A stretch of DNA of 64,000 nucleotides from Treponema saccharophilum DSM 2985 (GCF_000255555.1 NZ_AGRW01000050.1:62001-126000), one strand, 5' to 3'; shown: positions 33,708 to 42,329, counted from the stretch's first letter. The notes: generated from the letters alone by a model not told the origin. Numbers and translations: made by a program.

Positions 33708-34343
33708 ATGAAAAAAGTCACTTTTGCATTGATTTGCACTTTTAACATGATTTTGCTTGCACTTCTTGCTCCGTTGTTTGCAGAAGATTTTGAAATCAAG
33801 GAAAAAATCAGCGCGGGAACGGTTCTTGTGATGAACAGAGGCCCGTGCACGGAAGAGCGGTTCGTGTTCACTTCGGAATCTGCGGGAATTTATCAGGAAT
33901 TCTCTTTGGAATTTTGCAAGGAAAGCGAAGAAAATACCTTTGGGATAATGTACGAAAAGGCAGGTGATGACAAAGCCTTTTATTACGACGGAAAAACAGG
34001 GCGCGTAAAAGTAGACGGCGATGAAATGTGCGGAGTGCTTGTCTATATCCCAGAAAAAAAAGCGTGGTTTATGTACGATGATTCCGTCGTGTTCGTTCGG
34101 GCTGTTTTAAAGGCTCGTAAACTTGCCAGCGCGTGGGGAACAAGCAGATTCAGCAAAGCGAAGTTTATATTTTTCAGCGACGGAAAATGCAGAATCTATG
34201 ATATTGACGGCACATACACCGAATCGAACGGTATTTTCTGCGTCGCTAACTTGTATTCGCAAAACTTTCAGTATTTTTTTCAAACCGCAAATGCGCTTTA
34301 CCAAGGATACGGATATTTGAGCGAGCAGACGGAGGAAAAATGA
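33708..34343 (+). CDS. Exported protein of unknown function
   Basis: 211 residues. A clear signal peptide ends ...LLAPLFA-EDF. The mature part is mostly beta with several lone cysteines, and no lipobox is seen. It ends in SEQTEEK directly before a ribosome site and ATG that lead into a REP element, as if the next gene had been lost. Confidence 0.65.
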   Translation: MKKVTFALICTFNMILLALLAPLFAEDFEIKEKISAGTVLVMNRGPCTEERFVFTSESAGIYQEFSLEFCKESEENTFGIMYEKAGDDKAFYYDGKTGRVKVDGDEMCGVLVYIPEKKAWFMYDDSVVFVRAVLKARKLASAWGTSRFSKAKFIFFSDGKCRIYDIDGTYTESNGIFCVANLYSQNFQYFFQTANALYQGYGYLSEQTEEK

Positions 34344-34352
34344 AAATTACCC

Positions 34353-34401
34353 GTCACCCTGAACTTGTTTCAGGGTCTATGCTTCGACTTCGCTCAGCAA
34401 C
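34353..34401. repeat. REP-like element
   Basis: CACCCTGAACTTGTTTCAGGGT forms a hairpin and is followed by ATGCTTCGACTTCGCTCAGCA, a tail also present at 36236 and, changed, at 60300. It starts 10 bp after an ATG with a good ribosome site (34341), whose reading frame it interrupts. Confidence 0.7.
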
Positions 34402-34405
34402 CGCA

Positions 34406-34590
34406 GGAAAACTGGATATTGAAAATAATTTTGCAAAAATTGTGTTTGCGTATTTGCTTTTTAATATCGTTTTTGTATTTTTGAAAATATACATCATTAT
34501 TCTTGCAATATATCTTTGAAAGTGTTATTTTATGAAAATAAAAATGTTTATTCTTGCACAAAACTGAATATTTAAGGAGTTTTTGCAAAT
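34406..34590 (+). other. AT-rich region before the ATPase gene
   Basis: About 185 bp of very AT-rich DNA with two copies of TTATTCTTGCA. No frame of note. It probably holds the promoter of the ATPase gene, but no clear pair of hexamers stands out. Confidence 0.35.
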
Positions 34591-35814
34591 ATGGAACTTA
34601 TTCGCGAGGATTATCTAAAACTTATTCGTCCTTATTACGATGTTGACCTCATAAAAGTCATAACAGGCGCTCGGCGTTCGGGAAAATCGGTTTTGATGGA
34701 AACTATAAAAGATGAGATTCTTTCGCGTGGCGGCAAAGGTTCTCACATTATTAGCATAAATTTTGAGGATTTGGATTATTCGTTTATTACCGACGCAAAT
34801 GAGCTTCACGCGGAAATCAAAAGCCACATAGTTGACGATGACAAATACTATATTTTCCTTGATGAGATTCAGCACATCGAGAATTTTGAAAAATTGCTTG
34901 CATCTCTGCGCTCAAAATTCAATTGCTCCATTTTCGTGACTGGCAGCGATTCCACAATGCTTTCGGGCGAGCTTGCAACTCTTTTGACCGGGCGTACCGT
35001 TGAGTTTGAGATTTTTCCGTTCAGTTTTAAGGAATCCGTTGATTTTCTGGCTCTGAACAAAATTGAATGTGAACCTAACGAATTCATTAAAGATTACATC
35101 AAATGGGGCGGATTTCCACTGCGGTTCAGCTTTAAGGAAGAAAATTCAATAAAGAGATTTTTGGATAATTTGTACTCAAATATCATAAACCGCGACATCA
35201 TCAAAAAATCGAGCAAAATCGACAGGCAGGCGTTCAAGGACATTTCGCTTTACATAATGTCAAATGCGGGCAAAGAATTTTCAGCCGAGAACATCGCGCG
35301 TTATTATTCTCAGAAAAACAAAAAATCTGTGAGCGCACGCACGATTTACAATTATCTTGAAAAACTTCAAAAAGCGTATCTTCTTCATTCGTGCAAAAAA
35401 TACAACATTGTCGGAAAAACCGCGCTTGATACATCTGATAAGTTTTACGCAACAGACACAGGTCTTCGCACGCTGAACACGAACACAATAAATTACGAGG
35501 ACACTTTTTTTCTGGAGAACATAATTTACAATGAGCTTTTGATTCAGGGCTTCACGGTTTTTACTGGAAAAACGTATAAAGGAGAGATTGATTTTGTGGC
35601 GGTCAAAGAAAACAAAAAATGCTTTATTCAAGTCGCATATCTTCTTGCGACCGAGGAGACGATAAAGCGAGAATTCGGTGCATACGACAAGATTACGGAC
35701 GCTTCTCCGAAATATGTGCTTTCTTTGGACAGAATTGATTTAAGCCACGACGGAATCGAGCATCTGAATATTGTGGATTTTCTTTTGCACAAAGTCAGCC
35801 TGCACTTGTCGTAA
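34591..35814 (+). CDS. AAA-family ATPase with DUF4143 domain
   Basis: 407 residues. Walker A GARRSGKS (about 28-35), Walker B YIFLDEIQ and sensor ITVTGSD-like VTGSDSTML in the N-terminal AAA_14 part. The C-terminal DUF4143 part has a PD-D/ExK-like stretch ending YKGEIDFVAVKENKKCFIQVAY, which suggests a nuclease fold. AAGGAG precedes the ATG. This family is widespread and often mobile, and the cellular role is unknown. Confidence 0.87.
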   Translation: MELIREDYLKLIRPYYDVDLIKVITGARRSGKSVLMETIKDEILSRGGKGSHIISINFEDLDYSFITDANELHAEIKSHIVDDDKYYIFLDEIQHIENFEKLLASLRSKFNCSIFVTGSDSTMLSGELATLLTGRTVEFEIFPFSFKESVDFLALNKIECEPNEFIKDYIKWGGFPLRFSFKEENSIKRFLDNLYSNIINRDIIKKSSKIDRQAFKDISLYIMSNAGKEFSAENIARYYSQKNKKSVSARTIYNYLEKLQKAYLLHSCKKYNIVGKTALDTSDKFYATDTGLRTLNTNTINYEDTFFLENIIYNELLIQGFTVFTGKTYKGEIDFVAVKENKKCFIQVAYLLATEETIKREFGAYDKITDASPKYVLSLDRIDLSHDGIEHLNIVDFLLHKVSLHLS

Positions 35815-35945
35815 ATTGCTCTGACGGCGCGGAAATCGAAAAGTTTGACAGAAGAGTCCGCGTCGGAAAGCACAATGTTTCGGCGTTGCACAACGTTCTG
35901 CTTTTTGATTACGACACTTTTGAAGAAATCGGCTGGGTGTATTAG
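35815..35945 (+). pseudogene. Short gene remnant
   Basis: Directly after the ATPase stop a frame reads NCSDGAEIEKFDRRVRVGK and ends ...DYDTFEEIGWVY at 35943. It has no start or ribosome site. The CSDG part recalls the end of the BspA-type gene at 31497 (QCSDGEVEL), so it may be a stub of a relative. Confidence 0.3.
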
Positions 35946-35949
35946 GGCT

Positions 35950-36169
35950 TTCCTTACCATAAGGAAAGTGGGAATTTCCAAAATCAGCGTTCCTTATTTT
36001 AAGGAAGTGCAGATTTGCAGAAAGACAGAAATCCTTGTTTTGAGGAAAACTGCCCTTGCAAAAGTCGGCTTTCCTTATTTTGAGGATTCGCGGTTTTTCA
36101 AAAAGTCATCGTTCCTTATTATAAGGATTGCCCAAATTTTAAAAAAGCCAGAATCCTTACGGTAAGGAT
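35950..36169. repeat. Array of six palindromic units, period 40-41 bp
   Basis: 17-bp units of the type TTCCTTATTTTAAGGAA start at 35950, 35990, 36031, 36071, 36112 and 36153. Each has 6-bp arms (WTCCTT/RAGGAW) around a 5-bp centre. The 23-24 bp spacers are also related (GTG/TGC at the left, TTT-CAAAAA in the middle). A weak 107-residue frame crosses the array but is not conserved between units because 40-41 is not a multiple of three. Confidence 0.85.
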
Positions 36170-36182
36170 TTCAGGCTTTTGT
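36143..36182 (+). terminator. Hairpin ending the palindromic array
   Basis: AAGCC-AG-AATCCTT (36145-36158) pairs with AAGGATT-TCA-GGCTT (36164-36178), followed by TTGTT. The last array unit forms the inner stem. It could end transcription from the ATPase gene. Confidence 0.5.
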
Positions 36183-36210
36183 TGAGGTTGAGCCTGTTGA
36201 AACCACCTGT

Positions 36211-36289
36211 CATTGGCGAACTCGTTTCGGAATCCATGCTTCGACTTCGCTCAGCAAACACAGATGCTGAAAAATTGTTCAGCATGACA
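36211..36289. repeat. REP-like element
   Basis: It includes GAACTCGTTTCGGAATC, ATGCTTCGACTTCGCTCAGCA and a hairpin ATGCTGAAAAATTGTTCAGCAT. It lies directly before the ribosome site of the radical SAM gene. Confidence 0.7.
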
Positions 36290-36302
36290 AACGGAGGAAA
36301 AA

Positions 36303-37643
36303 ATGTATGTGAAACTCATTCAGCCCAAAATGCTGCGACGACCGATGGACACGGACTTAAAAGCCAGAATGGCACCGCCTTTGGGGCTTCTTACAATCGT
36401 CAGTATTCTAAAAGACAATCACAAAGTTGTTCTTGAAAATGAAAATATCGAAAAAATCAATTTTGACGACAAGCCTGATTTGGTCGGCATTTCGGTTACG
36501 GTTGATGTTCTGAACCGCGCGATAGAAATCAGCAGGAAGTTCAGGGAAAAGGGGATTCCAGTCGTTGCGGGAGGAATTCAGATAACGAGCGCGCCAGATT
36601 TTATTCCGCAAGACGCGTTTGATTCACTCTGCATCGGGGATGCGGAAGGAACTTGGCCAGAAATCATAAAAGACGCGCAATCTCACAGTCTAAAGAAAAT
36701 CTACCATTGCAAAGAAAATTTCGGCGCGGACGACATAGTTTCCCCGGCTTATGATTTTGTAAAAAAATCCAAATATTTATACACGAACATCGTTCATACA
36801 AGCAGGGGCTGTCCTTTTCGTTGTGATTTTTGCTATAACAGCTCAAAAAATCACAAATACATAAACCGAAACATTGATGATGTTCTTGCAGACATAAAGA
36901 AAATAAATTTGCGGCACATAATGTTCATCGATGACAATTTTATCGGGAATCCTGCATGGACAAGAAAATTCCTTGAAGAGCTGAAGCCATTAAAAATCAA
37001 GTGGAATGCCGCTGTTTCAATAAATGTTGCGAACGACGGCGAGCTTTTGGATTTGATGAAAGAAGCTGGCTGCAAAAGTCTTTTCATCGGATTTGAGAGC
37101 ATAAATCCTTCGTCCATTTCAAACGTGCATAAAGTCCAGAACAACATCAAAAACTATGAGAACGCGATTTCAGAAATCCACAGGCGCGGAATTATGATTC
37201 ACGGAAGTTTTGTATTCGGGCTTGACGGCGACAGCACGGAAACATTCAAAACGACGCTGGACTGGATTGTAAAAAACAAAATCGAAACCGTGACCTCGCA
37301 TATTCTCACGCCTTATCCCAGAACGAAAGTTTACGAGGAACTGAAAAAAGCGGACAGAATCACATCGACGGATTTTTCAAAATACAACACGGCGCACGTT
37401 GTTTTCAAGCCGAAAAACATGAGCGCAGAAGAATTGTACGAGGGCTATCTTTGGATTTACCGCAACGTCTACAGCCTCAAAAATATCTTGAAGCGGCTTC
37501 CTGACTGCAAGGAACAAAGAGCCGCTTATCTTACATTCAACTTGTTTTATCGTAAATACGGAAAATTCACTGATTTTTTGTGTAAAATAATCTCATACAA
37601 ACTCGTCGGCAAAATTGCGCAGCTGGCAGGAAGATATTTGTAG
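36303..37643 (+). CDS. B12-binding-type radical SAM protein
   Basis: 446 residues. The N-terminal part (about 1-135) has a cobalamin-binding-like fold with PDLVGISVTVD and VVAGGIQITSAPD. The radical SAM motif CPFRCDFC (CxxxCxxC) starts near residue 175, followed by HIMFIDDNFIGN and IGFESINPSS. The overall plan matches the RSMT group (methyltransferases, cyclases). The substrate is unknown. ACGGAGGAAAAA precedes the ATG. It is followed at 26 bp by a small unknown gene, and the pair may be one unit. Confidence 0.85.
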   Translation: MYVKLIQPKMLRRPMDTDLKARMAPPLGLLTIVSILKDNHKVVLENENIEKINFDDKPDLVGISVTVDVLNRAIEISRKFREKGIPVVAGGIQITSAPDFIPQDAFDSLCIGDAEGTWPEIIKDAQSHSLKKIYHCKENFGADDIVSPAYDFVKKSKYLYTNIVHTSRGCPFRCDFCYNSSKNHKYINRNIDDVLADIKKINLRHIMFIDDNFIGNPAWTRKFLEELKPLKIKWNAAVSINVANDGELLDLMKEAGCKSLFIGFESINPSSISNVHKVQNNIKNYENAISEIHRRGIMIHGSFVFGLDGDSTETFKTTLDWIVKNKIETVTSHILTPYPRTKVYEELKKADRITSTDFSKYNTAHVVFKPKNMSAEELYEGYLWIYRNVYSLKNILKRLPDCKEQRAAYLTFNLFYRKYGKFTDFLCKIISYKLVGKIAQLAGRYL

Positions 37644-37669
37644 TGGTTACAGATAAAAACGGAGGAAAA

Positions 37670-38155
37670 ATGAGCTTAAACCACGAATTTGTAATTGTTG
37701 GTGATTTGAATAAATCGAACTGGACTAATCTGACATCGGATTTTTTTGAAAACAAGGATACATTTGAGTATGTTTCCGTTCATGACGATTATATTTCATA
37801 TTTTGCGGATTTTATAAGCTTTTTCACGATGCACAATCCGTGCAAAAACGACGATGTAGAAGGCTTGTGCTATTATGGCGTTACAAAAATTCCTAATGAA
37901 AAATTGAGCGATATTATTAAATTTCTTGAACATCTTTTGGGAATTTTCACATTTGCGCCTGATGAAATTCATCTAAAAGGGGAGTACATTACTGAATATT
38001 CAGAAACGCCAAATGCCGCAGGGTATTATGAAGACGGACATTACGAGATGCTAAAAATCAGCAAAGAAAAAATGCTGAAAAAATTGCAATCTCTCATTAA
38101 CTTGTTCACAAAAGCAAAGGTTGAAGACAAGTGCATAATGCACTGCGGAATTTAA
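37670..38155 (+). CDS. Hypothetical protein
   Basis: 161 residues from ATG 37670, with the same CGGAGGAAAAATG initiation sequence as several neighbours. Soluble, acidic and rich in Phe and Tyr. It contains VSVHDDYISYFADFISFFTMH and a GYYEDGHYEMLKISKEKM tail. It resembles small immunity proteins in size and composition. No family assigned. Confidence 0.6.
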   Translation: MSLNHEFVIVGDLNKSNWTNLTSDFFENKDTFEYVSVHDDYISYFADFISFFTMHNPCKNDDVEGLCYYGVTKIPNEKLSDIIKFLEHLLGIFTFAPDEIHLKGEYITEYSETPNAAGYYEDGHYEMLKISKEKMLKKLQSLINLFTKAKVEDKCIMHCGI

Positions 38156-38208
38156 CTAAGAATCCGCGTTAGCGATGAATAAATCCGTTTTTTGCTGGTG
38201 AAAAACAA

Positions 38209-38616
38209 ATGATATACGATTTTGATTTGATAAAAAGTTTTTTGAGCGATTATGATTTAGAAATTGAGGAAGATGACGGAATGCTTTCTGTCAGGCTTTT
38301 TGACGACGTGCGCATGTATGTGTTCAACTGTCCCTCGGAGAATGACAACCGAATCACTTTTAGCGGTGCCTGGCATTGCCATGACGGTTTTTATTTTTTC
38401 AACAAGGACGGCTTTTACATAGAGCTTTCGTATCTTGATTTTCTTGAAGAGCTGGTTTCCGGAAACATCATTTTCTGCCTGCAATACATCGACGGCGAGC
38501 TGAAAGACATTTATCCGTACCACATAAAATATTTTGACGAGGAAGCATTGAAATATATGAGCGAAAACGAGGAACTGCGTTTGCGAAGATTTTTTGCCAA
38601 GAAGGTGGAAAAATGA
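38209..38616 (+). CDS. Hypothetical protein
   Basis: 135 residues, very acidic (DLEIEEDDGMLSVRLFDDV), no signal peptide, with a C-terminal basic patch (LRRFFAKKVEK). Its stop overlaps the start of the membrane protein gene at 38613 by ATGA, so the two are co-expressed. Start at ATG 38209, with a weak ribosome site. Confidence 0.6.
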   Translation: MIYDFDLIKSFLSDYDLEIEEDDGMLSVRLFDDVRMYVFNCPSENDNRITFSGAWHCHDGFYFFNKDGFYIELSYLDFLEELVSGNIIFCLQYIDGELKDIYPYHIKYFDEEALKYMSENEELRLRRFFAKKVEK

Positions 38617-39290
38617 AAGAAAACTACAATTGTTATCCTGTCTATTCAAAAGTTCTGGTACTTCTCTTGCTCGGATTTCCTGCTTGGGCTTTTTTCTATT
38701 TCACTCGCGATGAAAATTTTGATGGCAGCTCGGTCTTCATTACGACAGTGTTTATTCTTATGTTCATTTTATCGCTTTTTGTTTTTTTCAGAAAAGTCGA
38801 AATTGATGGGGATAAAATTACGGTAGACATCATCGCTTTTTTTAAAAAGAAAAGTATTCTGATTTCTGAGATTAAGGATTTTCGGGTAAAAAGCGAGCGG
38901 GATACGAACGTTTTGATACTTTCTGGGGAAGAAAAAGAAGTCAAAGCGATTTTTTGTCAAGAAAAGTTCGTGTCCCGGATGCGCGAAATTTTGCGCAGGC
39001 AGTGCGGCAACACAATCTTGCAGGATGTGGAAAATATCAAGAAAAATGGATTTTATAGTGGCTCAATTTTTCGCTCAAATTTATTCAACGCCGCTGGAAT
39101 CACGGATTTGAAGACAAAACAGTTCTTTCCGTGGAATGAAATATCATGTAACGTTAAAGAATCAAAACATGGGAAAAAGTACCTGTTTTTTGCCGAGAAA
39201 AAAATTCCCGTGCAGATTACCTACAGCCATTTTTGCTTTGCCATCGAAGATTTTTTTGATGAAATGTCCGAAAAATGTAAACGCTATTAG
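38613..39290 (+). CDS. Membrane protein with PH-like soluble domain
   Basis: 225 residues. Two TM helices at about 12-30 and 40-60 form a hairpin, then a soluble beta-rich domain (RKVEIDGDKITVDIIAFFKKKSI, TKQFFPWNEISCNVKES). This order resembles bacterial PH-domain membrane proteins, though the match is loose. Coupled by ATGA to the acidic gene upstream (GGTGGAAAA ribosome site). Confidence 0.6.
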   Translation: MKENYNCYPVYSKVLVLLLLGFPAWAFFYFTRDENFDGSSVFITTVFILMFILSLFVFFRKVEIDGDKITVDIIAFFKKKSILISEIKDFRVKSERDTNVLILSGEEKEVKAIFCQEKFVSRMREILRRQCGNTILQDVENIKKNGFYSGSIFRSNLFNAAGITDLKTKQFFPWNEISCNVKESKHGKKYLFFAEKKIPVQITYSHFCFAIEDFFDEMSEKCKRY

Positions 39291-39312
39291 GAGGTGCAGG
39301 ACTCAGTTTCTC

Positions 39313-39387
39313 TGCGGTAAATAAATCTTTATTCACCGCAAAAAATGCGGTGAATAAATTGCTAATCTCCGCATAATCTTTTAGAAT
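39313..39387 (+). promoter_or_regulatory. Dyad operator and leaderless promoter of the Fic operon
   Basis: TTTATTCACCGCA (39328-39340) and TGCGGTGAATAAA (39346-39358) form a perfect 13-bp inverted repeat around 5 A. A third, direct copy TGCGGTAAATAAAT starts at 39313. Right after the dyad come TTGCTA (39359-39364), 17 bp and TAGAAT (39382-39387), then 6 nt to the ATG. The dyad would block RNA polymerase if bound. An autoregulator is likely, and the Fic protein has a winged-helix tail. Confidence 0.6.
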
Positions 39388-39393
39388 GCGGCT

Positions 39394-40503
39394 ATGTATA
39401 TCTACGAGTACGAAAATTGGCAGCATTTTACTTATGATTCTCAAAAAATCTCCGGGCTTTTGGAATGTTGCCATATTTCACAGGGAAAGCTGCTTTCAAA
39501 AATGGAAGCATTGGGGCTTTCTCAAAAAGAAGACAAAATTCTTGAAAGTATTTCCGCTGATGTCATAAAATCCAGCGAAATAGAAGGATTCCTTCTCAAT
39601 AAAGAACAGGTCCGCTCTTCAATTGCCCGCCGCTTGGGGCTTAAAAAGCAAATCGCAGTCAACACGGACAGAAATGTTGATGCTGTGGTCGAAATGATGC
39701 TCGATGCCACGCAGAATTACAAAAATCCGCTTACGAAAGAACGGCTTTTCTCATGGCACGCCTGCCTATTTCCGACTGGCTACAGCGGAATGAATAAAAT
39801 CGAGGTGGCGCAGTATCGGTCGGGAGCAATGCAGGTTGTTTCAGGCGCAATCGGAATGGAAAAAGTTCATTATGAAGCCCCGGCTGCCGAAAAAATCCCA
39901 GAAGAAATGCATTTTTTCTTGAACTGGCTCAACGATGAATCAAAATCAGGGGATTCGCTTGTAAACGTGGCGATTGCTCATTTGTGGTTCGTTACGCTTC
40001 ATCCGTTTGAAGACGGAAACGGCCGAATCGCGCGCACTATTTCGGACATGATGCTTTGCCGGAGCGACCGAACGAATCTTCGTTTTTACAGCATGTCGAA
40101 TCAGATTTCGCTCGACAAAAAAAATTACTACGATGTTCTGGAACGCACCCAGCACGGCTCGCCCGACATTACAGAGTGGCTTATCTGGTTTTTGGAGTGT
40201 CTGCAAAAAGCCCTCGATGAAAGCTGCATAGAAACAGAAAATGTCCTCAAAAAATACTCGTTCCGCAATAGGCTCTGCGGTGTTCAACTCAACCCGCGTC
40301 AGACTCTCATGCTCGAAAAACTCACCGACGGAAACTGGTTCGGTGTTCTCAATTCATCAAAGTGGGCAAAAATCGCAAAATGTTCCTCTGACACCGCCCT
40401 TCGCGACATCGCGGATTTGATAGAAAAAGGAGTGCTCGAAAAAGAGCCGACCGCCGGCGGAAGAAGCACGAACTATCGGTTGCGGGAAGATTCGGAAAAA
40501 TGA
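39394..40503 (+). CDS. Fic-domain protein (putative AMPylase) with inhibitory motif and winged helix
   Basis: 369 residues. The Fic core motif HPFEDGNGRIAR is complete (H203). The inhibitory motif SSEIEG (S60, E64, G65) lies in the N-terminal part, so it is a class II self-inhibited Fic. The first 40 residues (YIYEYENWQHFTYDSQKI) resemble the DUF4172 helper domain. The last 80 residues look like a winged helix (SSDTALRDIADLIEKGVLEKE). Known: such Fic proteins transfer AMP or other groups to protein hydroxyls. It is the first of four ATGA-coupled genes, with no Shine-Dalgarno sequence and an operator in front. Confidence 0.9.
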   Translation: MYIYEYENWQHFTYDSQKISGLLECCHISQGKLLSKMEALGLSQKEDKILESISADVIKSSEIEGFLLNKEQVRSSIARRLGLKKQIAVNTDRNVDAVVEMMLDATQNYKNPLTKERLFSWHACLFPTGYSGMNKIEVAQYRSGAMQVVSGAIGMEKVHYEAPAAEKIPEEMHFFLNWLNDESKSGDSLVNVAIAHLWFVTLHPFEDGNGRIARTISDMMLCRSDRTNLRFYSMSNQISLDKKNYYDVLERTQHGSPDITEWLIWFLECLQKALDESCIETENVLKKYSFRNRLCGVQLNPRQTLMLEKLTDGNWFGVLNSSKWAKIAKCSSDTALRDIADLIEKGVLEKEPTAGGRSTNYRLREDSEK

Positions 40504-41480
40504 AAAATCTTTACGATTCAATTACAGAACACTTTCCTGAATTCGACTTTGAAAAACGAGATTTTGCTTGGGCGGATTTCTTTACCGCAGGTGATTTTGC
40601 ACAATTCATAACGCAGAAAATCAGAGAAAACGAGCCGATTAAAAAATATCTTCATTTTATAGAAGATTTGCTTTTTGAGGCGGGAGACGATGAAAACAAA
40701 AAGAACCTTGTCCAATCTGGGATTTTTGAATCGTTGCAGAACATTTGCTCTGAAGCAGAACGTTCTAAAATCGAGCAGCAGCTTTTTCCGTTGTCGCGCC
40801 AATGTTGGACAAAGATGAATTCTGATTTTGAGGAGCTTCTTAACAACTGCGAGATTTGCCTCTGCAAAATGCCAGAATCCCGACCGAGCGATTTTTGCTT
40901 TTCGCTTTTTTACGGAAGCGTTTTTGTGGATTTTGCAAAAAAGTGCGGGCTGATTTATCTTTTGCGCATTTCGTTCGACGGCTTCGGCTGCTATTCAGTT
41001 CCCGGCGATTCAAATCCGCTCGGCAAAGAGCGCTCAAAATCGTTTTTGAAAATCGTGCGGGGTGGCATGAAAGACAAAAATGCGCTGCTTGGCTTAATCA
41101 AAACCGCACTCAAAATCAACCGCCCGCTTTTGGATGCGGACGAGCCACTAAAAAAATACAAGCTTCTCGACAACGCGAATTTTCATTTTATCCTGTGCCG
41201 CGACAAATTCGACGTTGCTTCAATCGAGAAAATCACGGAGCTGGAGCTTCGGACAAATTCTGAACTTTATGCGGGACTTTTGGAATGTTTTATGGATATG
41301 AACTGGCCAGTGGCAAAAGTTGCTTTGAGCAAAATGATTTTTGACGACAAAAAAGTAGTTCCGTACCTCAAAGCCGTTCTTGCTTCGGGCGATGACGAAT
41401 GGATTTATTTTGTAAAAGAAAACGTACTGCCGCTTATGAGCATGAAAATCAAAAAGGCGTTGAAAAGGGTGGAAAAATGA
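40500..41480 (+). CDS. DUF7674/DUF5071-like protein
   Basis: 326 residues, soluble. The N-terminal part (IKKYLHFIEDLLFEAGDDENKK) is like DUF7674. The C-terminal about 90 residues (LLECFMDMNWPVAKVALSKMI, VVPYLKAVLASGDDEWIYF) are like DUF5071, a HEAT-type unit seen in immunity-like proteins. The two domains are joined in one chain. Its ATG overlaps the Fic stop (ATGA), so a functional link with Fic, as target, inhibitor or immunity factor, is plausible but unproven. Confidence 0.65.
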   Translation: MKNLYDSITEHFPEFDFEKRDFAWADFFTAGDFAQFITQKIRENEPIKKYLHFIEDLLFEAGDDENKKNLVQSGIFESLQNICSEAERSKIEQQLFPLSRQCWTKMNSDFEELLNNCEICLCKMPESRPSDFCFSLFYGSVFVDFAKKCGLIYLLRISFDGFGCYSVPGDSNPLGKERSKSFLKIVRGGMKDKNALLGLIKTALKINRPLLDADEPLKKYKLLDNANFHFILCRDKFDVASIEKITELELRTNSELYAGLLECFMDMNWPVAKVALSKMIFDDKKVVPYLKAVLASGDDEWIYFVKENVLPLMSMKIKKALKRVEK

Positions 41481-41953
41481 AGAACTTGCTTTTAACTCAC
41501 GGCAACATCAGAAAATCCAAAAAACTGCGGCATTATTTTCTTGATTTTGGCGATGAGCGTTTTCAAAAAGATTTGGCTGAATATTTTGAGCGGATAAAAT
41601 CCGAAAGTGAGTTTTTGAAGATTTATGACAAACTGCACGATTCAAAGTTCAAAATAATCGAAGAACGAAACAAAGTGATTTTTGATTTGAATTTGGCTCA
41701 ATCGGGTGAGGCGGCGAGGCTGATTTTTGACGGCGGAAAAATTGTTTCGTTCAACTCCGTCAAGCAGAATGGGCATATTTCGCGCTTAAACAAAAATGTG
41801 ATTGCTCAAGAATACGGCTACGAGGACATTTATTCTGAGTTTGGGAAAAAATATTTTTCGCTGGTGTTTTTTTATTACGAAAAGCAAAAGCACGGGCGCT
41901 CATCAAAAGCTCTTTTGACAATCCAATACAAAACGTTACGGGTGGAAAAATGA
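41477..41953 (+). CDS. Hypothetical protein
   Basis: 158 residues from ATG 41477, overlapping the previous stop (ATGA), with GGGTGGAAAA as ribosome site. Basic at the N-terminus (THGNIRKSKKLRHYFLDFGDE), no signal or TM segment. No family recognised. It is third in the Fic operon. Confidence 0.6.
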   Translation: MKNLLLTHGNIRKSKKLRHYFLDFGDERFQKDLAEYFERIKSESEFLKIYDKLHDSKFKIIEERNKVIFDLNLAQSGEAARLIFDGGKIVSFNSVKQNGHISRLNKNVIAQEYGYEDIYSEFGKKYFSLVFFYYEKQKHGRSSKALLTIQYKTLRVEK

Positions 41954-42279
41954 AAAAGCTGATTTTGATTTCATCATTCTTGTGTTGCGTGATTTTTGCC
42001 GCGTGCCAAAAACAAATTGACTTCGACGCGCAAAAATGGCAGAAAGGCAAACGCCGCTACCAAATGACGACTTCGCTTATCGCCAAGCTGGACGCGGAAA
42101 AGCCTAACAAAAACGAAGTTCTGTCTTTGCTCGGTCGTCCTGCATTGGAAGAGCGCGTTCTGGAAAAAGAGATTTCGTATTTTTTGAAAGCGGACGGCTT
42201 TATAAGCGGCTGGGAGCTTTGTATTTATTTTGATGACAACGGAAATTATAAATCAGCAGAAGTGAGTTATTTCGACTGA
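41950..42279 (+). CDS. Small BamE/SmpA-like lipoprotein
   Basis: 109 residues. The lipobox IFAAC is near residue 19. The mature part KNEVLSLLGRPALEERVLEKEISYFL has the (K-x-E-V-x-x-L-x-G-x-P) pattern of SmpA/BamE-type folds. Coupled by ATGA to the gene upstream. It is the last of the tightly overlapping Fic operon genes, which places an envelope protein in that set. Confidence 0.65.
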   Translation: MKKLILISSFLCCVIFAACQKQIDFDAQKWQKGKRRYQMTTSLIAKLDAEKPNKNEVLSLLGRPALEERVLEKEISYFLKADGFISGWELCIYFDDNGNYKSAEVSYFD

Positions 42280-42329
42280 TTTTTGCAAAATGTAATCCGC
42301 GAAATTGCGGGCGAACAGACGGAGGAAAA

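Noticed and set aside
35845-36165. 106-residue coding frame across the palindromic array
   Set aside because: The 40-41 bp period breaks any codon phase, and there is no ribosome site or composition of a real protein.
35950-36169. CRISPR array
   Set aside because: The repeats are 17-bp degenerate palindromes, the spacers are related to each other and no cas genes are present.
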